A model generated the notes under the pieces. It saw only the letters and a program-made list of their open reading frames with translations. It searched no databases and had not been told where the DNA came from. From CAVRUF01 sp963716005 (lineage in GTDB: Bacteria; Actinomycetota; Thermoleophilia; Gaiellales; Gaiellaceae), in the NCBI GenBank assembly GCA_963716005.1, contig OY970285.1, forward strand, positions 868,001 through 932,000: a stretch of DNA of 64,000 bases, written 5' to 3'. The translations under genes were made by a program, and so were the position numbers. Each line of letters starts with the position of its first letter. Within the stretch, counting starts at the first letter, position 1. This document shows positions 8,293 to 16,779 of the stretch, one piece after another.

Positions 8293-9389
8293 GCCTCCGA
8301 CTGGAAACCGCCGGCGAGTCGCACGGGCCCGCGCTGGTCGCGATCGTTTCCGGCCTGCCCGCCGGTCTCGAGCTCGACCGCGACGCGATCGACGCCGACC
8401 TCGCGCGGCGGCAGGAGGGCTACGGGCGCAGTCCGCGCCAGAAGATCGAGCAGGACCGCGTCGAGGTGCTCGCCGGGTTGCGGCACGGCAAGACACTGGG
8501 ATCGCCGCTCGCATTGGTCGTCCGCAACCGCGACCACGAGAACTGGACGTGGGGGATGAGCCCCTGGCCGCCCGAAGGCGAGCCGTCCGGCAAGGGCAAG
8601 GAGGCGGTCACACTGCCGCGTCCCGGGCATGCCGATCTCGCGGGCGTCATGAAGTACGGCCACGACGACACACGCAACGCCCTGGAGCGCGCGAGCGCAC
8701 GGCATACGGCCGTCATCGTCGCCGCCGGGTCCGTGGCGAAGGCGCTGCTCGCGGAGATCGGCATCGCGGTCTCCGGCCGCGCGGTCGCGGTCGGCGGCGC
8801 CGAGGGCGAGGACGAGATGCGCGCCGCCGTCGATGCGGCCAAGGGCGACCGCGACACACTCGGCGGCGTCGTCGAGGTGCGCGCGACCGGCGTCCCTCCG
8901 GGGCTCGGTTCCTACGCGACGAAGGGCGAGCGGCTCGACGCGCGCCTGGCCGCGACGCTCATGGGCACGCAGGCCGTGAAAGGGGTCGAGATCGGCGAGG
9001 GGTTCGCGCTCGCCGCGAAGCGCGGCTCCGAGGCGCACGACGAGATCTTCCGCGAGGCGGACGGCTACACGCGCGAGACGAACCGCGCCGGTGGGATCGA
9101 GGCCGGCATGTCGGACGGCGAGGAGATCGTCGTCCGCGCGGCGATGAAGCCCTTGCCGACGCTCATGCGCCCGCTGCGCTCGGCCGACCTCGAGACCGGC
9201 GAGCCGGCGCAGGCGCTGGTCGAGCGCTCCGACGTCTCCGCGGTCGAGGCGCTGGCGGTCGTCGCCGAGGCCTGCGTCGCCTGGGAGCTCGCGCGGGCGG
9301 CGAAGGAGAAGTTCGGCGGCGACGCGATCGCCGATCTGGTCGCCGCGCACCGCGCCTACGTCGAGCGCATCCCGTGGTCGGCGCACTAG
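8289..9389 (+). CDS. aroC: Chorismate synthase AroC
   Basis: 366 residues; FMN-dependent elimination of phosphate from EPSP to give chorismate. Signatures GESHGPALVAIVSGLPAG, RRQEGYGRSPRQKIE, the RPGHADLAGVMKYG stretch, RASARHTAVIVAAG and the C-terminal RSDVSAVEA are conserved. The GTG start overlaps the aroE stop (GTGA); a longer in-frame extension upstream exists but would overlap aroE deeply and adds no conserved sequence. Intact. Confidence 0.95.
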   Translation: MSLRLETAGESHGPALVAIVSGLPAGLELDRDAIDADLARRQEGYGRSPRQKIEQDRVEVLAGLRHGKTLGSPLALVVRNRDHENWTWGMSPWPPEGEPSGKGKEAVTLPRPGHADLAGVMKYGHDDTRNALERASARHTAVIVAAGSVAKALLAEIGIAVSGRAVAVGGAEGEDEMRAAVDAAKGDRDTLGGVVEVRATGVPPGLGSYATKGERLDARLAATLMGTQAVKGVEIGEGFALAAKRGSEAHDEIFREADGYTRETNRAGGIEAGMSDGEEIVVRAAMKPLPTLMRPLRSADLETGEPAQALVERSDVSAVEALAVVAEACVAWELARAAKEKFGGDAIADLVAAHRAYVERIPWSAH

Positions 9390-10775
9390 GCCGCCACCTC
9401 GCGCTCAGCGGGTTCATGGGCGCGGGGAAGTCGACGATCGGCCGGGCGGTCTCGCAGGTCACCGAGCGTCCCTTCGTGGACACGGACAAGGAGATCGAGC
9501 GCCTGTACGGGCCGATTCCCGAGCTGTTCGACGAGCGCGGCGAGGCGGGATTCCGCGAGCTGGAAGCCGCCGTGGTGGCCGAGGCGCTCGCGGCGGACGA
9601 GCCGTCGGTGATCGCGCTCGGCGGCGGCGCCGTGACGGTGCAGGAGACGCGCGAACGGCTCGCCCGGCGGGCGTTCACCGTCTGGGTCGAGATCGGTGTC
9701 GACCTGGCCTGGGCGCGCGTGCGCGGCGGCAAGCGTCCGCTGGCGCAGGACGAGGAGTCGTTCCGCGCGCTCTACGAGCAACGGGCCGACCTCTATCTCG
9801 AGACCTGCGACGGCGTCGCGGAGAACGCCGACGATGCGCTGCTCGAATGCCTCCAGGTCGCCGCGGAGCCGGGGCTCCTCGCGGATCTCGATTGGCTCGT
9901 GGACGAGCGACCCAGTGCGCTGGTCGCCGACGAGCGCGTGCTCGCCCTCCACGATCCCGGGCTCGAGGGCGAGCGTCATCCAGTCCCGTCGGGCGAGAAG
10001 GCGAAGCGGCTGGAGGTGGTCGCGCCGCTCTGGGACGAGCTAGGGATCGGGCGAGACGGCGTGCTCGTCGCCTTCGGCGGCGGAACGACCACCGACCTCG
10101 CGGGCTTCGTCGCGGCGACGTACCTGCGCGGCATCCCGTGGATCGCGGTGCCGACGACGCTGGTCGGCCAGGTGGACGCGGCGATCGGCGGCAAGACCGG
10201 GATCGACCTCGCGGTCGGCAAGAACCTGGCGGGCGCATTCCATTTCCCGGAGTCGGTCGTGATCGACGACGGAGCTGCTCGCGACGCTGCCCGAGGCCGA
10301 GCGGCGGCAGGGCATGGCCGAGGTCGTGAAGACGGGCCTCCTCGCCGGCCGGTCGTACTGGGAGCTCGAGGAAGACCAGATGGTGCGAGCCACCGCGGCG
10401 TACAAGGCGGGGATCGTCCTGTCTGATCCGTACGAGCACGGCCGCCGCGCGATCCTGAACCTCGGTCACACGTTCGCGCATGCGCTCGAGGCGGCGTCGG
10501 GCTACGAGCTGGCGCACGGCGACGCGGTGGCGCTCGGGTTGCTGGCGGCGCTGCGCCTGTCCGGGATGGAGACGGACGTGATCGACGAGATCCTCGCGCC
10601 GGCGCCGGTGCGGGTCGACCGCGACGCGGCCTGGGCGGCGCTCGCCCGCGACAAGAAGGCTCGCGGCGGAACCCCGCGGCTCGTGCTCCTGGAGAGGAAG
10701 GGCGTCCCGCGCTACGACGTCGAGCTGCCGGAGGCGGAGATCCGCGCGGCGCTCGATTCCCTCATCGCCGACTGA
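9374..10775 (+). CDS. aroKB: Bifunctional shikimate kinase / 3-dehydroquinate synthase (AroK-AroB fusion)
   Basis: One polypeptide of ~467 residues. Residues ~5-170 are shikimate kinase: Walker A GFMGAGKS, DTDKEIE, GEAGFRELE, ALGGGAVT and the lid arginine region GGKRPL. After a short linker comes 3-dehydroquinate synthase: AFGGGTTTDLAGFVAATYLRG, PTTLVGQVDAAIGGKTGID, KNLAGAFHFP, and zinc ligands in MAEVVKTG and NLGHTFAHALE. The AroB half is ~60 residues shorter than usual at its N-terminus. The frame breaks once near 10272 (net +1), cured by GACGCGGAG. Overlaps aroC by 16 bases. Confidence 0.88.
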
Positions 10776-10830
10776 CGGCGCCGCGCCCCCTGGGGGCACG
10801 TGGGGAGCGGATCCGGCGCCGGAACGCAAC

Positions 10831-10836
10831 TAGACT
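10831..10836 (+). promoter_or_regulatory. -10 box of aroQ (TAGACT)
   Basis: TAGACT ends 6 nt before the aroQ ATG: leaderless spacing. It starts a second transcript after the aroE-aroC-aroKB block. The preceding 50 bases are GC-rich with a CCCCCTGGGGG inverted repeat (10788-10798) that has almost no loop. Confidence 0.5.
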
Positions 10837-10842
10837 CGCGCC

Positions 10843-11271
10843 ATGCAGGTGGCCGTCCTCAACGGGGTCAATCTGAACGCGCTCGGCGACCGCGATCCGG
10901 AGCTCTACGGCGGGCTCAGCCTGAACGAGCTCGAGAACCGGATCTACCGCTGGGCACGCGAGCTCGGGCTCACCGTCCGGTGCCAGCAGACCAACCACGA
11001 GGGCGAGTACGTGGACTGGTGCCACGAGGCCCGCGGGTGGGCCGACGGCGTCATCCTGAACCCCGGCGCCTGGACGCACTACAGCTACGCGATCCGCGAC
11101 GCGGTCGAGCTCTTCGCCGCGCCCGTCGTCGAGGTGCACCTGTCCGACATCAACAAGCGCGAGGAGTGGCGGCGCTTCTCAGTCCTGGAGGAAATCGTGA
11201 CCTTTCGTGTGATCGGCAAGGGCCCCGAGGGGTACCGCGAAGCGCTCGTCCACCTGGCGGAGTCGGCATGA
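10843..11271 (+). CDS. aroQ: 3-dehydroquinate dehydratase, type II (AroQ)
   Basis: 142 residues, the flavodoxin-like dodecameric type. N-terminal VAVLNGVNLNALGDRDPELYG contains the catalytic loop with Tyr. NPGAWTHYSYAIRDAV and EVHLSDINKREEWRR hold the substrate-binding Asn, Ser and Arg, and GYREAL closes the fold. The loops differ slightly from the usual NGPNLN and NPGAYTH. Its stop overlaps the pepP start (ATGA). Confidence 0.93.
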   Translation: MQVAVLNGVNLNALGDRDPELYGGLSLNELENRIYRWARELGLTVRCQQTNHEGEYVDWCHEARGWADGVILNPGAWTHYSYAIRDAVELFAAPVVEVHLSDINKREEWRRFSVLEEIVTFRVIGKGPEGYREALVHLAESA

Positions 11272-12329
11272 GCGAGATCCGCCGCGAAAAGCTCCGTGCA
11301 CAACTCGACGTGCTCGGGGTCGAAGCCTTCCTCGTCACGGCGCCCACCAACGTCTACTACCTGACCGGACTCCAGAGCTCGAACGCCGCCGTACTGCTCA
11401 CGCGCGACGGGGCCCTGCTCGCGACCGACTACCGCTACCTGACGGCCGCGCGCGGGCTCCAAGACGTCGAAGTCATCGAGGCGCAGCGCGACGTGTTCGG
11501 CTGGATCGGCCCGCGCCTGCGCGAGCTCGGCGGCCTGCACGTCGCCTTCGAAGCCGATCACGTGAACGTCGCGTCGTACAAGGTGCTCGAGACCCCCGGG
11601 GTCGAGCTGAAGCCCACGACGGCGGTCGTCGCGGAGATCCGGGCGACGAAGGAGCCGGCCGAGCTCGACGCGGTCCGCCGCGCCGCGACGATCGTCAGCG
11701 ACATGTACGAGGCGCTCGCCGACCATGGGCTCGTGGGCAAGACCGAGAAGGAGCTCGTCTGGTTCATCGAGCGGACGATGCGCGAGGCCGGCGCGGATGC
11801 GGCGTCCTTCGACGCGATCGTCGGCGGCGGCCCGAACGGCGCCGTCCCGCACCACCATCCGGGCAACCGGCGCGTCCAGGCGAACGAGCTGGTCGTCGTC
11901 GACGCCGGCGCAGTGGTCGACGGCTACTGCTCCGACTGCACCCGTACGTTCGCGACGGGTGACCTGCCCGACGATCTCGCCCGCGCGTACGAGGTGACGA
12001 AGGACGCACAGCAGCAGGGCCTCGACGCGATTCGTGCGGGCGTCCAGGGGAGCGAGGTGCACGAGCTGGCCGCGGGCGTGATCAAGGCGGGCGGGTTCGA
12101 GGCGCTCCAGCACGGGCTCGGGCACGGCGTCGGGCTCGACATCCACGAGCTGCCGGTCATGCGCGAGGGTGTCGACTCGCTGCTCGAGCGAAACAGCGTC
12201 GTGACGGTCGAGCCGGGCATCTACCTCGCCGGCCTCGGTGGAGTCCGGATCGAGGACCTCGTGATCGTCGGCGACGGCGTCGAGATCCTCACGCCGTACA
12301 CCAAAGAGCTAGTAACAGTCACCAACTAA
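11268..12329 (+). CDS. pepP: Xaa-Pro aminopeptidase (M24B family)
   Basis: 353 residues. The N-terminal creatinase-like domain (~1-125) is followed by a pita-bread M24 domain. The five metal ligands are visible: Asp in VVDAGAV, Asp in SDCTRTF, His in HGLGHGVGLDIHE, Glu in VEPGIYL and Glu in GGVRIEDLV. It removes N-terminal residues preceding proline. The aroQ-pepP-efp order is common in Gram-positive bacteria, and pairing with EF-P is suggestive because both concern proline-rich proteins. Confidence 0.9.
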   Translation: MSEIRREKLRAQLDVLGVEAFLVTAPTNVYYLTGLQSSNAAVLLTRDGALLATDYRYLTAARGLQDVEVIEAQRDVFGWIGPRLRELGGLHVAFEADHVNVASYKVLETPGVELKPTTAVVAEIRATKEPAELDAVRRAATIVSDMYEALADHGLVGKTEKELVWFIERTMREAGADAASFDAIVGGGPNGAVPHHHPGNRRVQANELVVVDAGAVVDGYCSDCTRTFATGDLPDDLARAYEVTKDAQQQGLDAIRAGVQGSEVHELAAGVIKAGGFEALQHGLGHGVGLDIHELPVMREGVDSLLERNSVVTVEPGIYLAGLGGVRIEDLVIVGDGVEILTPYTKELVTVTN

Positions 12330-12332
12330 ACT
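12327..12332 (+). promoter_or_regulatory. -10 box of efp built on the pepP stop codon (TAAACT)
   Basis: The TAA stop of pepP is the first half of TAAACT, which ends 6 nt before the efp GTG. Supports leaderless efp transcription and fixes the GTG start. Confidence 0.5.
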
Positions 12333-12338
12333 CCTGCC

Positions 12339-12905
12339 GTGGCCGAGCAGGTCTCCACCAACCAGTTCAAGAACGGGATGCACGTCGAGGTCGACGGGCA
12401 GATCTGGCGCATCGTCGAGTTCCAGCACGTGAAGCCCGGCAAGGGCGGCGCGTTCGTCCGCACGAAGCTGAAGGGGATCGACACGGGCGCCGTCGTCGAC
12501 AAGACCTTCCGCGCGGGCGAGAAGATGCCGCGCATCCGCACCGAGACGAAGAGCGTCCAGTACCTCTACGACTCGGGCGACGAGGTCATCTTCATGGACG
12601 AGGGCACGTTCGAGCAGATCCACCTGCCGCGTGGGGACGTCTCCGACGAGTTGCCGTTCCTCCTCCCGTCGAGCTCGGTGATGCTCCTCCTCGTGGACTC
12701 GAAGCCGGCCGGGATCCAGCTGCCCGCGTCGGTCGAGCTCGGGGTCTCGGAGACGGAGCCGGGCATCCGCGGCGACACCGTCTCGAACGTGACCAAGCCG
12801 GCGACCCTGGAAACGGGCGCCGTCGTGCAGGTGCCGCTCTTCGTGAACATCGGCGACCGGATCAAGGTCGATACCCGAGAGCAGCGCTACATCTCCCGGG
12901 TCTGA
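12339..12905 (+). CDS. efp: Elongation factor P
   Basis: 188 residues, three OB-like domains. EF-P rescues ribosomes stalled at polyproline. The tip loop reads VKPGKGGAFVR with an unmodified-type Lys at the position homologous to E. coli Lys34, and the C-terminal signature GDRIKVDTREQRYISRV is complete. The stop TGA overlaps the next start as TGATG. Confidence 0.96.
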   Translation: MAEQVSTNQFKNGMHVEVDGQIWRIVEFQHVKPGKGGAFVRTKLKGIDTGAVVDKTFRAGEKMPRIRTETKSVQYLYDSGDEVIFMDEGTFEQIHLPRGDVSDELPFLLPSSSVMLLLVDSKPAGIQLPASVELGVSETEPGIRGDTVSNVTKPATLETGAVVQVPLFVNIGDRIKVDTREQRYISRV

Positions 12906-14728
12906 TGGCCGTGCTCGTCGACACCTCGGTTCGGCTGCTGTCGCAGGAGCCGCTCGCGGCGCGCGTTCCCGCCTCGCGGATCCTCGAGGTCGCCGCCGTG
13001 CTCGACAAGGCCGGGTTCGCCGCGCTCGAGGTGTCGGGCGGCGGCTGCTTCGACTCGGCCGTTCGCCGCGGGGTCGAGAGCCCGTGGGAGCGCATCCGCT
13101 CGCTCCGCGCGATCTGCGAGACCCCGCTCCAGATGGCGCTGCGCGGGAGCTTCCTGGTCGGCTCGCGGCCGCTCGAGCGCGAGCTCGTTCGCCGCTTCAT
13201 CGAGAGCGCGGCCGGGAACGGCATCGACGTCTTCCGCCTCCACGACCCGCTGAACGACCTCGAGAACTTGAAGGAGGCGGCCGAGGCGATCCAGGCGTCC
13301 GGCAAGGAGCTCGCGATCGGGCTCGTGCACAGCCCGGGGCCCGAGGACGCCGGCGATGTCCTGCTCGAGCGCGCCGGTCACCTCAGCGAGCTCGGCGCGG
13401 CGCGCGTGCTCATCCACGATCCGTCCGGCTCACTCTCTCCGGGTCGCGTGCGCGAGCTCGTCGAAGGGGTCGGCAAGGCGAGCGGCCTGCCGGTCGGCCT
13501 GCATGCGCAGGGCGCCGGCGGAACCGCGCTCGCCGCGGCAATCGAGGCCGGCCGGGCCGGAGCGGAGCGAATCGCGTGCGCGCTCTATCCGCTCGCCGTG
13601 TCGCTCCACCGCGCGTCGGCGGAGACGATCACGCAGCACCTGGCCGAGATCGACATCGACACGGGCGTCTCGCTCGACCTGCTCTGGGAGGCCTCGGAGC
13701 TCGTCGATGAGGCGCTCGGCGAGGATCCGGTGCCGCCGGTGTCTCCGCGCGTCGCCGTGCGCGCGGCCGAGCACAACCTTCCGACGGGGCTCGTCGCGGA
13801 GCTCGATCACGGGCTGCGACGCCAGGGCTTCGGCGACCGCCTCGACGCGGTGCTCGACGAGCTTCAGCTGATCCGGGCCGAAACGGGCTGGCCCCCGTTG
13901 GCCGCGCCCATCGGGCAGATGCTCGGCTCGCAGGCGCTCGTGCACGTCCTCTCCGCGCAGCGCTGGCAGATCTTCGTGGACGAGCTGGCCGACCTGATCG
14001 AGGGCGGCTACGGCGAGCTGCCCGCACCCGTCGATCCGGCGGTGAAGCGCGCCGCCGAGCTGCTCGGCCACATCGGCGCCGACGCCGAGGAGGAGCCGCC
14101 GGACGATCTCGACGACATCCGCGAGTCGCTCGAGGGCATCGCGGCGAGCGAGGAGGAACTGCTCCTCGTGGCGCTCTTCGGCAACGACGCCGAGCCGCTG
14201 CTCCACGCCATCCGCGCGCGCGGCGGCCGCGACGACGGCGAAGGGGCGGGGCTCGAGCGCGCCGAGTCGGAGCGGCTGCGCGACCTCATCCGCGTCGTCC
14301 AGGAGTCGGGGATCGGCGAGCTGACGCTCGAGGAGGGCGAGTGGCGCGTGACCGTACGCCGGGCGGGCGAGCCGACGGTGATCCCGGTCGCCGCGGCCGC
14401 AACGGCTCCGGCCGCCGAGGGCGTGGCTTCGCTCGAGCCGGCGACGCCGCCGCCCGCCACCGATGCAATTCGCGTGGAGTCCCCGATGGTGGGGACGTTC
14501 TACCGCGCCCCGTCGCCGGGCTCGCCGGCGTTCGTCGAGGTGGGCGACACGGTCGAGCCGGGGCAGCCGCTCTGCATCCTCGAGGCGATGAAGCTCATGA
14601 ACGAGGTCAAGGCCGAGCACGAAGGGCGTGTCCGGCGCATCTGCGTGGAGAACGAGCAGGCGGTCGAGTACGGCGACCTCCTCTTCGAGCTGGAGCCGCT
14701 CGGCTCGCTTCCGCTGGACGCCGTCTAG
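12905..14728 (+). CDS. Biotin carboxyl carrier protein fused to a degenerate pyruvate-carboxylase-type carboxyltransferase
   Basis: 607 residues. Residues ~1-440 align by eye with the carboxyltransferase domain of oxaloacetate decarboxylase alpha/pyruvate carboxylase (LEVSGGGCFDSAVRRG, SPWERIRSLRAI, NGIDVFRLHDPLND). Residues ~460-600 are an AccB-type carrier, with VESPMVGTFYRAPSPG and biotinyl Lys563 in EAMKLMNEV. The carboxyltransferase metal site is dismantled: canonical DTTLRDAHQ is DTSVRLLSQ (Asp to Leu11), the carbamylated Lys of IKDM is His171, and the HxH pair keeps only His200 (Gln202). The biotin-site Thr region is also changed. Probably a structural scaffold for the carrier, working with the adjacent biotin carboxylase. 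Frame intact. Confidence 0.8.
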   Translation: MAVLVDTSVRLLSQEPLAARVPASRILEVAAVLDKAGFAALEVSGGGCFDSAVRRGVESPWERIRSLRAICETPLQMALRGSFLVGSRPLERELVRRFIESAAGNGIDVFRLHDPLNDLENLKEAAEAIQASGKELAIGLVHSPGPEDAGDVLLERAGHLSELGAARVLIHDPSGSLSPGRVRELVEGVGKASGLPVGLHAQGAGGTALAAAIEAGRAGAERIACALYPLAVSLHRASAETITQHLAEIDIDTGVSLDLLWEASELVDEALGEDPVPPVSPRVAVRAAEHNLPTGLVAELDHGLRRQGFGDRLDAVLDELQLIRAETGWPPLAAPIGQMLGSQALVHVLSAQRWQIFVDELADLIEGGYGELPAPVDPAVKRAAELLGHIGADAEEEPPDDLDDIRESLEGIAASEEELLLVALFGNDAEPLLHAIRARGGRDDGEGAGLERAESERLRDLIRVVQESGIGELTLEEGEWRVTVRRAGEPTVIPVAAAATAPAAEGVASLEPATPPPATDAIRVESPMVGTFYRAPSPGSPAFVEVGDTVEPGQPLCILEAMKLMNEVKAEHEGRVRRICVENEQAVEYGDLLFELEPLGSLPLDAV

Positions 14729-14768
14729 ACAGGGCCGAGTGTGACTTGCCGCCCGGGCCGACCGCTGA

Positions 14769-14848
14769 CCACCCGCCGGTTTCAGCGTAACGCGCCAAAC
14801 CGTGCGTGTGGCGCGCGATTCGTGCCGAATGTGTGCCGAGGTGTGCCG
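14769..14848 (-). repeat. CGGCAC-repeat intergenic element, copy 1
   Basis: Read on the minus strand: three CGGCAC copies (14848-14843, 14838-14833, 14827-14822; starts 10 and 11 bp apart), then 32 nt to a -10-like TACGCT (14789-14784), then GCGGGTGG (14776-14769). It points away from accC into the 3' end of the preceding gene, so it is not a leader for any visible gene. One of six such elements in the window. Confidence 0.6.
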
Positions 14849-14850
14849 CG

Positions 14851-16206
14851 ATGATCAAGCGGGTCCTCATCGCGAACCGCGGCGAGGTCGCCGTCCGCAT
14901 CATCCGCGCCTGCCGCGAGGCCGGGATCGAGACCGTCGCCGTCTACTCGACCGCCGACCGCGACTCGCTCCACGTCCAGATGGCCGACCGCGCGGTCCAC
15001 ATCGGGCCGCCGGCGCCGGCGCGCAGCTACCTCAACATCGCCTCGGTCGTGGCCGCGGGGAACACGACCGGCTGCGACGCCGTGCATCCCGGCTGGGGCT
15101 TCCTCGCCGAGAACGCCGCGTTCGCGCGGGCCTGCGAGGACAACGAACTGATCTTCGTCGGGCCGCGGCCCGAGTCGATCGACGTGATGGGCGACAAAGT
15201 GCAGGCGAAGATCACTGCCGGCGCGGCGGGCGTGCCGCTCGTCCCGGGCTCCGACGGTCCCGCGGCGCTCGACGACGCGCGGCGGCTGGGAGAGGAGATC
15301 GGCTTCCCGCTCCTCCTCAAGGCGGCCTCGGGCGGCGGCGGCAAGGGCATGAGGCTCGTGGGCTCCGCAGCCGAGCTCGAGACCGCCTACAACATGGCCT
15401 CCGCCGAGGCCGAGTCGAGCTTCTCGGACGGATCGCTCTACGTGGAGCGCGCGATCGTGGGCGCACGGCACGTCGAGATCCAGGTGCTCGGCGACGGCGA
15501 GGGCGGCGTGCTCACGCTCGGCGAGCGCGAGTGCTCCGTTCAGCGGCGCCACCAGAAGCTCGTCGAGGAAGCGACCTCCCCGGCGCTGACGCCGGAGCTT
15601 CGCGCCGAGATGGAGGACGCGGCGCGCAAGGCCTGCGAGGCGCTCGACTACCGCGGCGCCGGCACGATCGAGTTCCTGGTCGACGCCGACAAGCGCTTCT
15701 ACTTCATCGAGATGAACACGCGCCTGCAGGTCGAGCACCCGGTCACGGAGATGCTCACCGGCATCGACCTCGCGCGCGCCCAACTCGGGGTCGCCGCGGG
15801 CGAGGGCCTACCGGCGACCGGCCGCGCGGAGCTCCGCGGCCACGCGATCGAGTTCCGCATCAACGCCGAGGACCCGGAGAACGACTTCATGCCGGCGCCC
15901 GGCCTCGTCGAGCGCTTCCGGCCGCCGCTCGGCCCGGGCGTGCGCGTCGACACGCACGTCTTCGACGGCTATCGGATCCCGCCGTTCTACGACTCGCTGA
16001 TCGCCAAGGTGATCGTCTGGGCCGAAGACCGCCCGGCCGCGCTCGCCCGCGCACACCGCGCGCTCACGGAGTTCGAGCTCGTCGGCGTCCCGACGACCCG
16101 CGATCTCGGTCTCGCCATCCTCGCGAGCGAGGCGTTCCGAAGCGGGGAGTACACGACCGAGTTCATCGCCGAGTCCGCCGCGGAACTGGGCCTCCGAGCG
16201 GCATGA
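14851..16206 (+). CDS. accC: Biotin carboxylase AccC
   Basis: 451 residues; ATP-dependent carboxylation of carrier-bound biotin with bicarbonate. ATP-grasp signatures: KRVLIANRGEVAVRIIRAC, HPGWGFLAENAAFA, KAASGGGGKGMRLV, metal/bicarbonate site EMNTRLQVEHPVTE, and NAEDPENDFMPAPG. ATG chosen because it gives the canonical MIKRVLIANRGE start. Placed after the carrier gene as expected for acetyl-CoA or pyruvate carboxylase; the partner carboxyltransferase (accA/accD) is not in the window. Confidence 0.95.
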   Translation: MIKRVLIANRGEVAVRIIRACREAGIETVAVYSTADRDSLHVQMADRAVHIGPPAPARSYLNIASVVAAGNTTGCDAVHPGWGFLAENAAFARACEDNELIFVGPRPESIDVMGDKVQAKITAGAAGVPLVPGSDGPAALDDARRLGEEIGFPLLLKAASGGGGKGMRLVGSAAELETAYNMASAEAESSFSDGSLYVERAIVGARHVEIQVLGDGEGGVLTLGERECSVQRRHQKLVEEATSPALTPELRAEMEDAARKACEALDYRGAGTIEFLVDADKRFYFIEMNTRLQVEHPVTEMLTGIDLARAQLGVAAGEGLPATGRAELRGHAIEFRINAEDPENDFMPAPGLVERFRPPLGPGVRVDTHVFDGYRIPPFYDSLIAKVIVWAEDRPAALARAHRALTEFELVGVPTTRDLGLAILASEAFRSGEYTTEFIAESAAELGLRAA

Positions 16207-16577
16207 CTTCCCGCAAAGACGCCAGGCGCACGGCTGTGTTCCTCCTCTTCCAGTGGGACGTGACCGGCAAGCCGCTCGGATCGCTCTACGAGGGCGACGT
16301 CGACCCGTTCGCGCAAGAGCTGGCCGACGGCGTCGCCGCTCAGGCAGAGGAGCTCGACGAGCGGATCAGCGAGGCCGCGATCGGCTGGCCCGCGGACCGG
16401 CTCGGCGCCGTCGAGCGAAACGTCCTGCGCGTGGCGCTCTACGAGCTCGACCGCGGCGATCCGCCCACCGAGGTCGTCCTCGACGAGGCCGTGCGCCTCA
16501 GCAAGCGCTACGCCTCCGAGGACGCGGCCAAGCTCGTGAACGGGATCCTCGGGCGCATCGTCCGCGAGGCGGCATGA
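16203..16577 (+). CDS. nusB: Transcription antitermination factor NusB
   Basis: 124 residues, all-helical RNA-binding fold: SRKDARRTAVFLLFQWD at the N-terminus, WPADRLGAVERNVLRVALYEL and the signature VLDEAVRLSKRYASEDAAKLVNG split across the C-terminal half. Acts with NusE in rRNA antitermination. ATGA overlap with accC. Confidence 0.93.
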   Translation: MTSRKDARRTAVFLLFQWDVTGKPLGSLYEGDVDPFAQELADGVAAQAEELDERISEAAIGWPADRLGAVERNVLRVALYELDRGDPPTEVVLDEAVRLSKRYASEDAAKLVNGILGRIVREAA

Positions 16578-16590
16578 AAGACTCGAGCCC

Positions 16591-16779
16591 ATGAGCGACG
16601 CGGAACGGCTCCAGGAACTGCTCGCGCAGCTCGACGCCACGCTCGGCGAGCTGGAGCAGGTCGAGGACTCCGAGGATGCGGTCGCGCGCCTCGCGACGAT
16701 GGCCGAGCTGGCGCGCGAGGTGCAGGACGAGGTGGATCGCCTCCGGCGCGAGACGCCCGAGGGCGATGCGCTCGCCTGA
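16591..16779 (+). CDS. Short coiled-coil protein in the xseB position
   Basis: 62 residues, almost entirely amphipathic helix rich in Glu, Leu and Ala. Position between nusB and ispA matches xseB (exonuclease VII small subunit) in many genomes, and the size fits. The XseB hallmark (LE-x-G-x-L-x-LE) is not clearly conserved and no xseA is present here, so the assignment stays open. Overlaps the ispA start by 14 bases. Confidence 0.45.
   Translation: MSDAERLQELLAQLDATLGELEQVEDSEDAVARLATMAELAREVQDEVDRLRRETPEGDALA

Noticed and set aside
10788..10798. CCCCCTGGGGG as a terminator after aroKB
   Set aside because: The inverted repeat has practically no loop and no U-tract follows; left unannotated as a terminator.
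14729..14850. Element copy 1 as the promoter or leader of accC
   Set aside because: Its -10 box and core read on the minus strand, away from accC.
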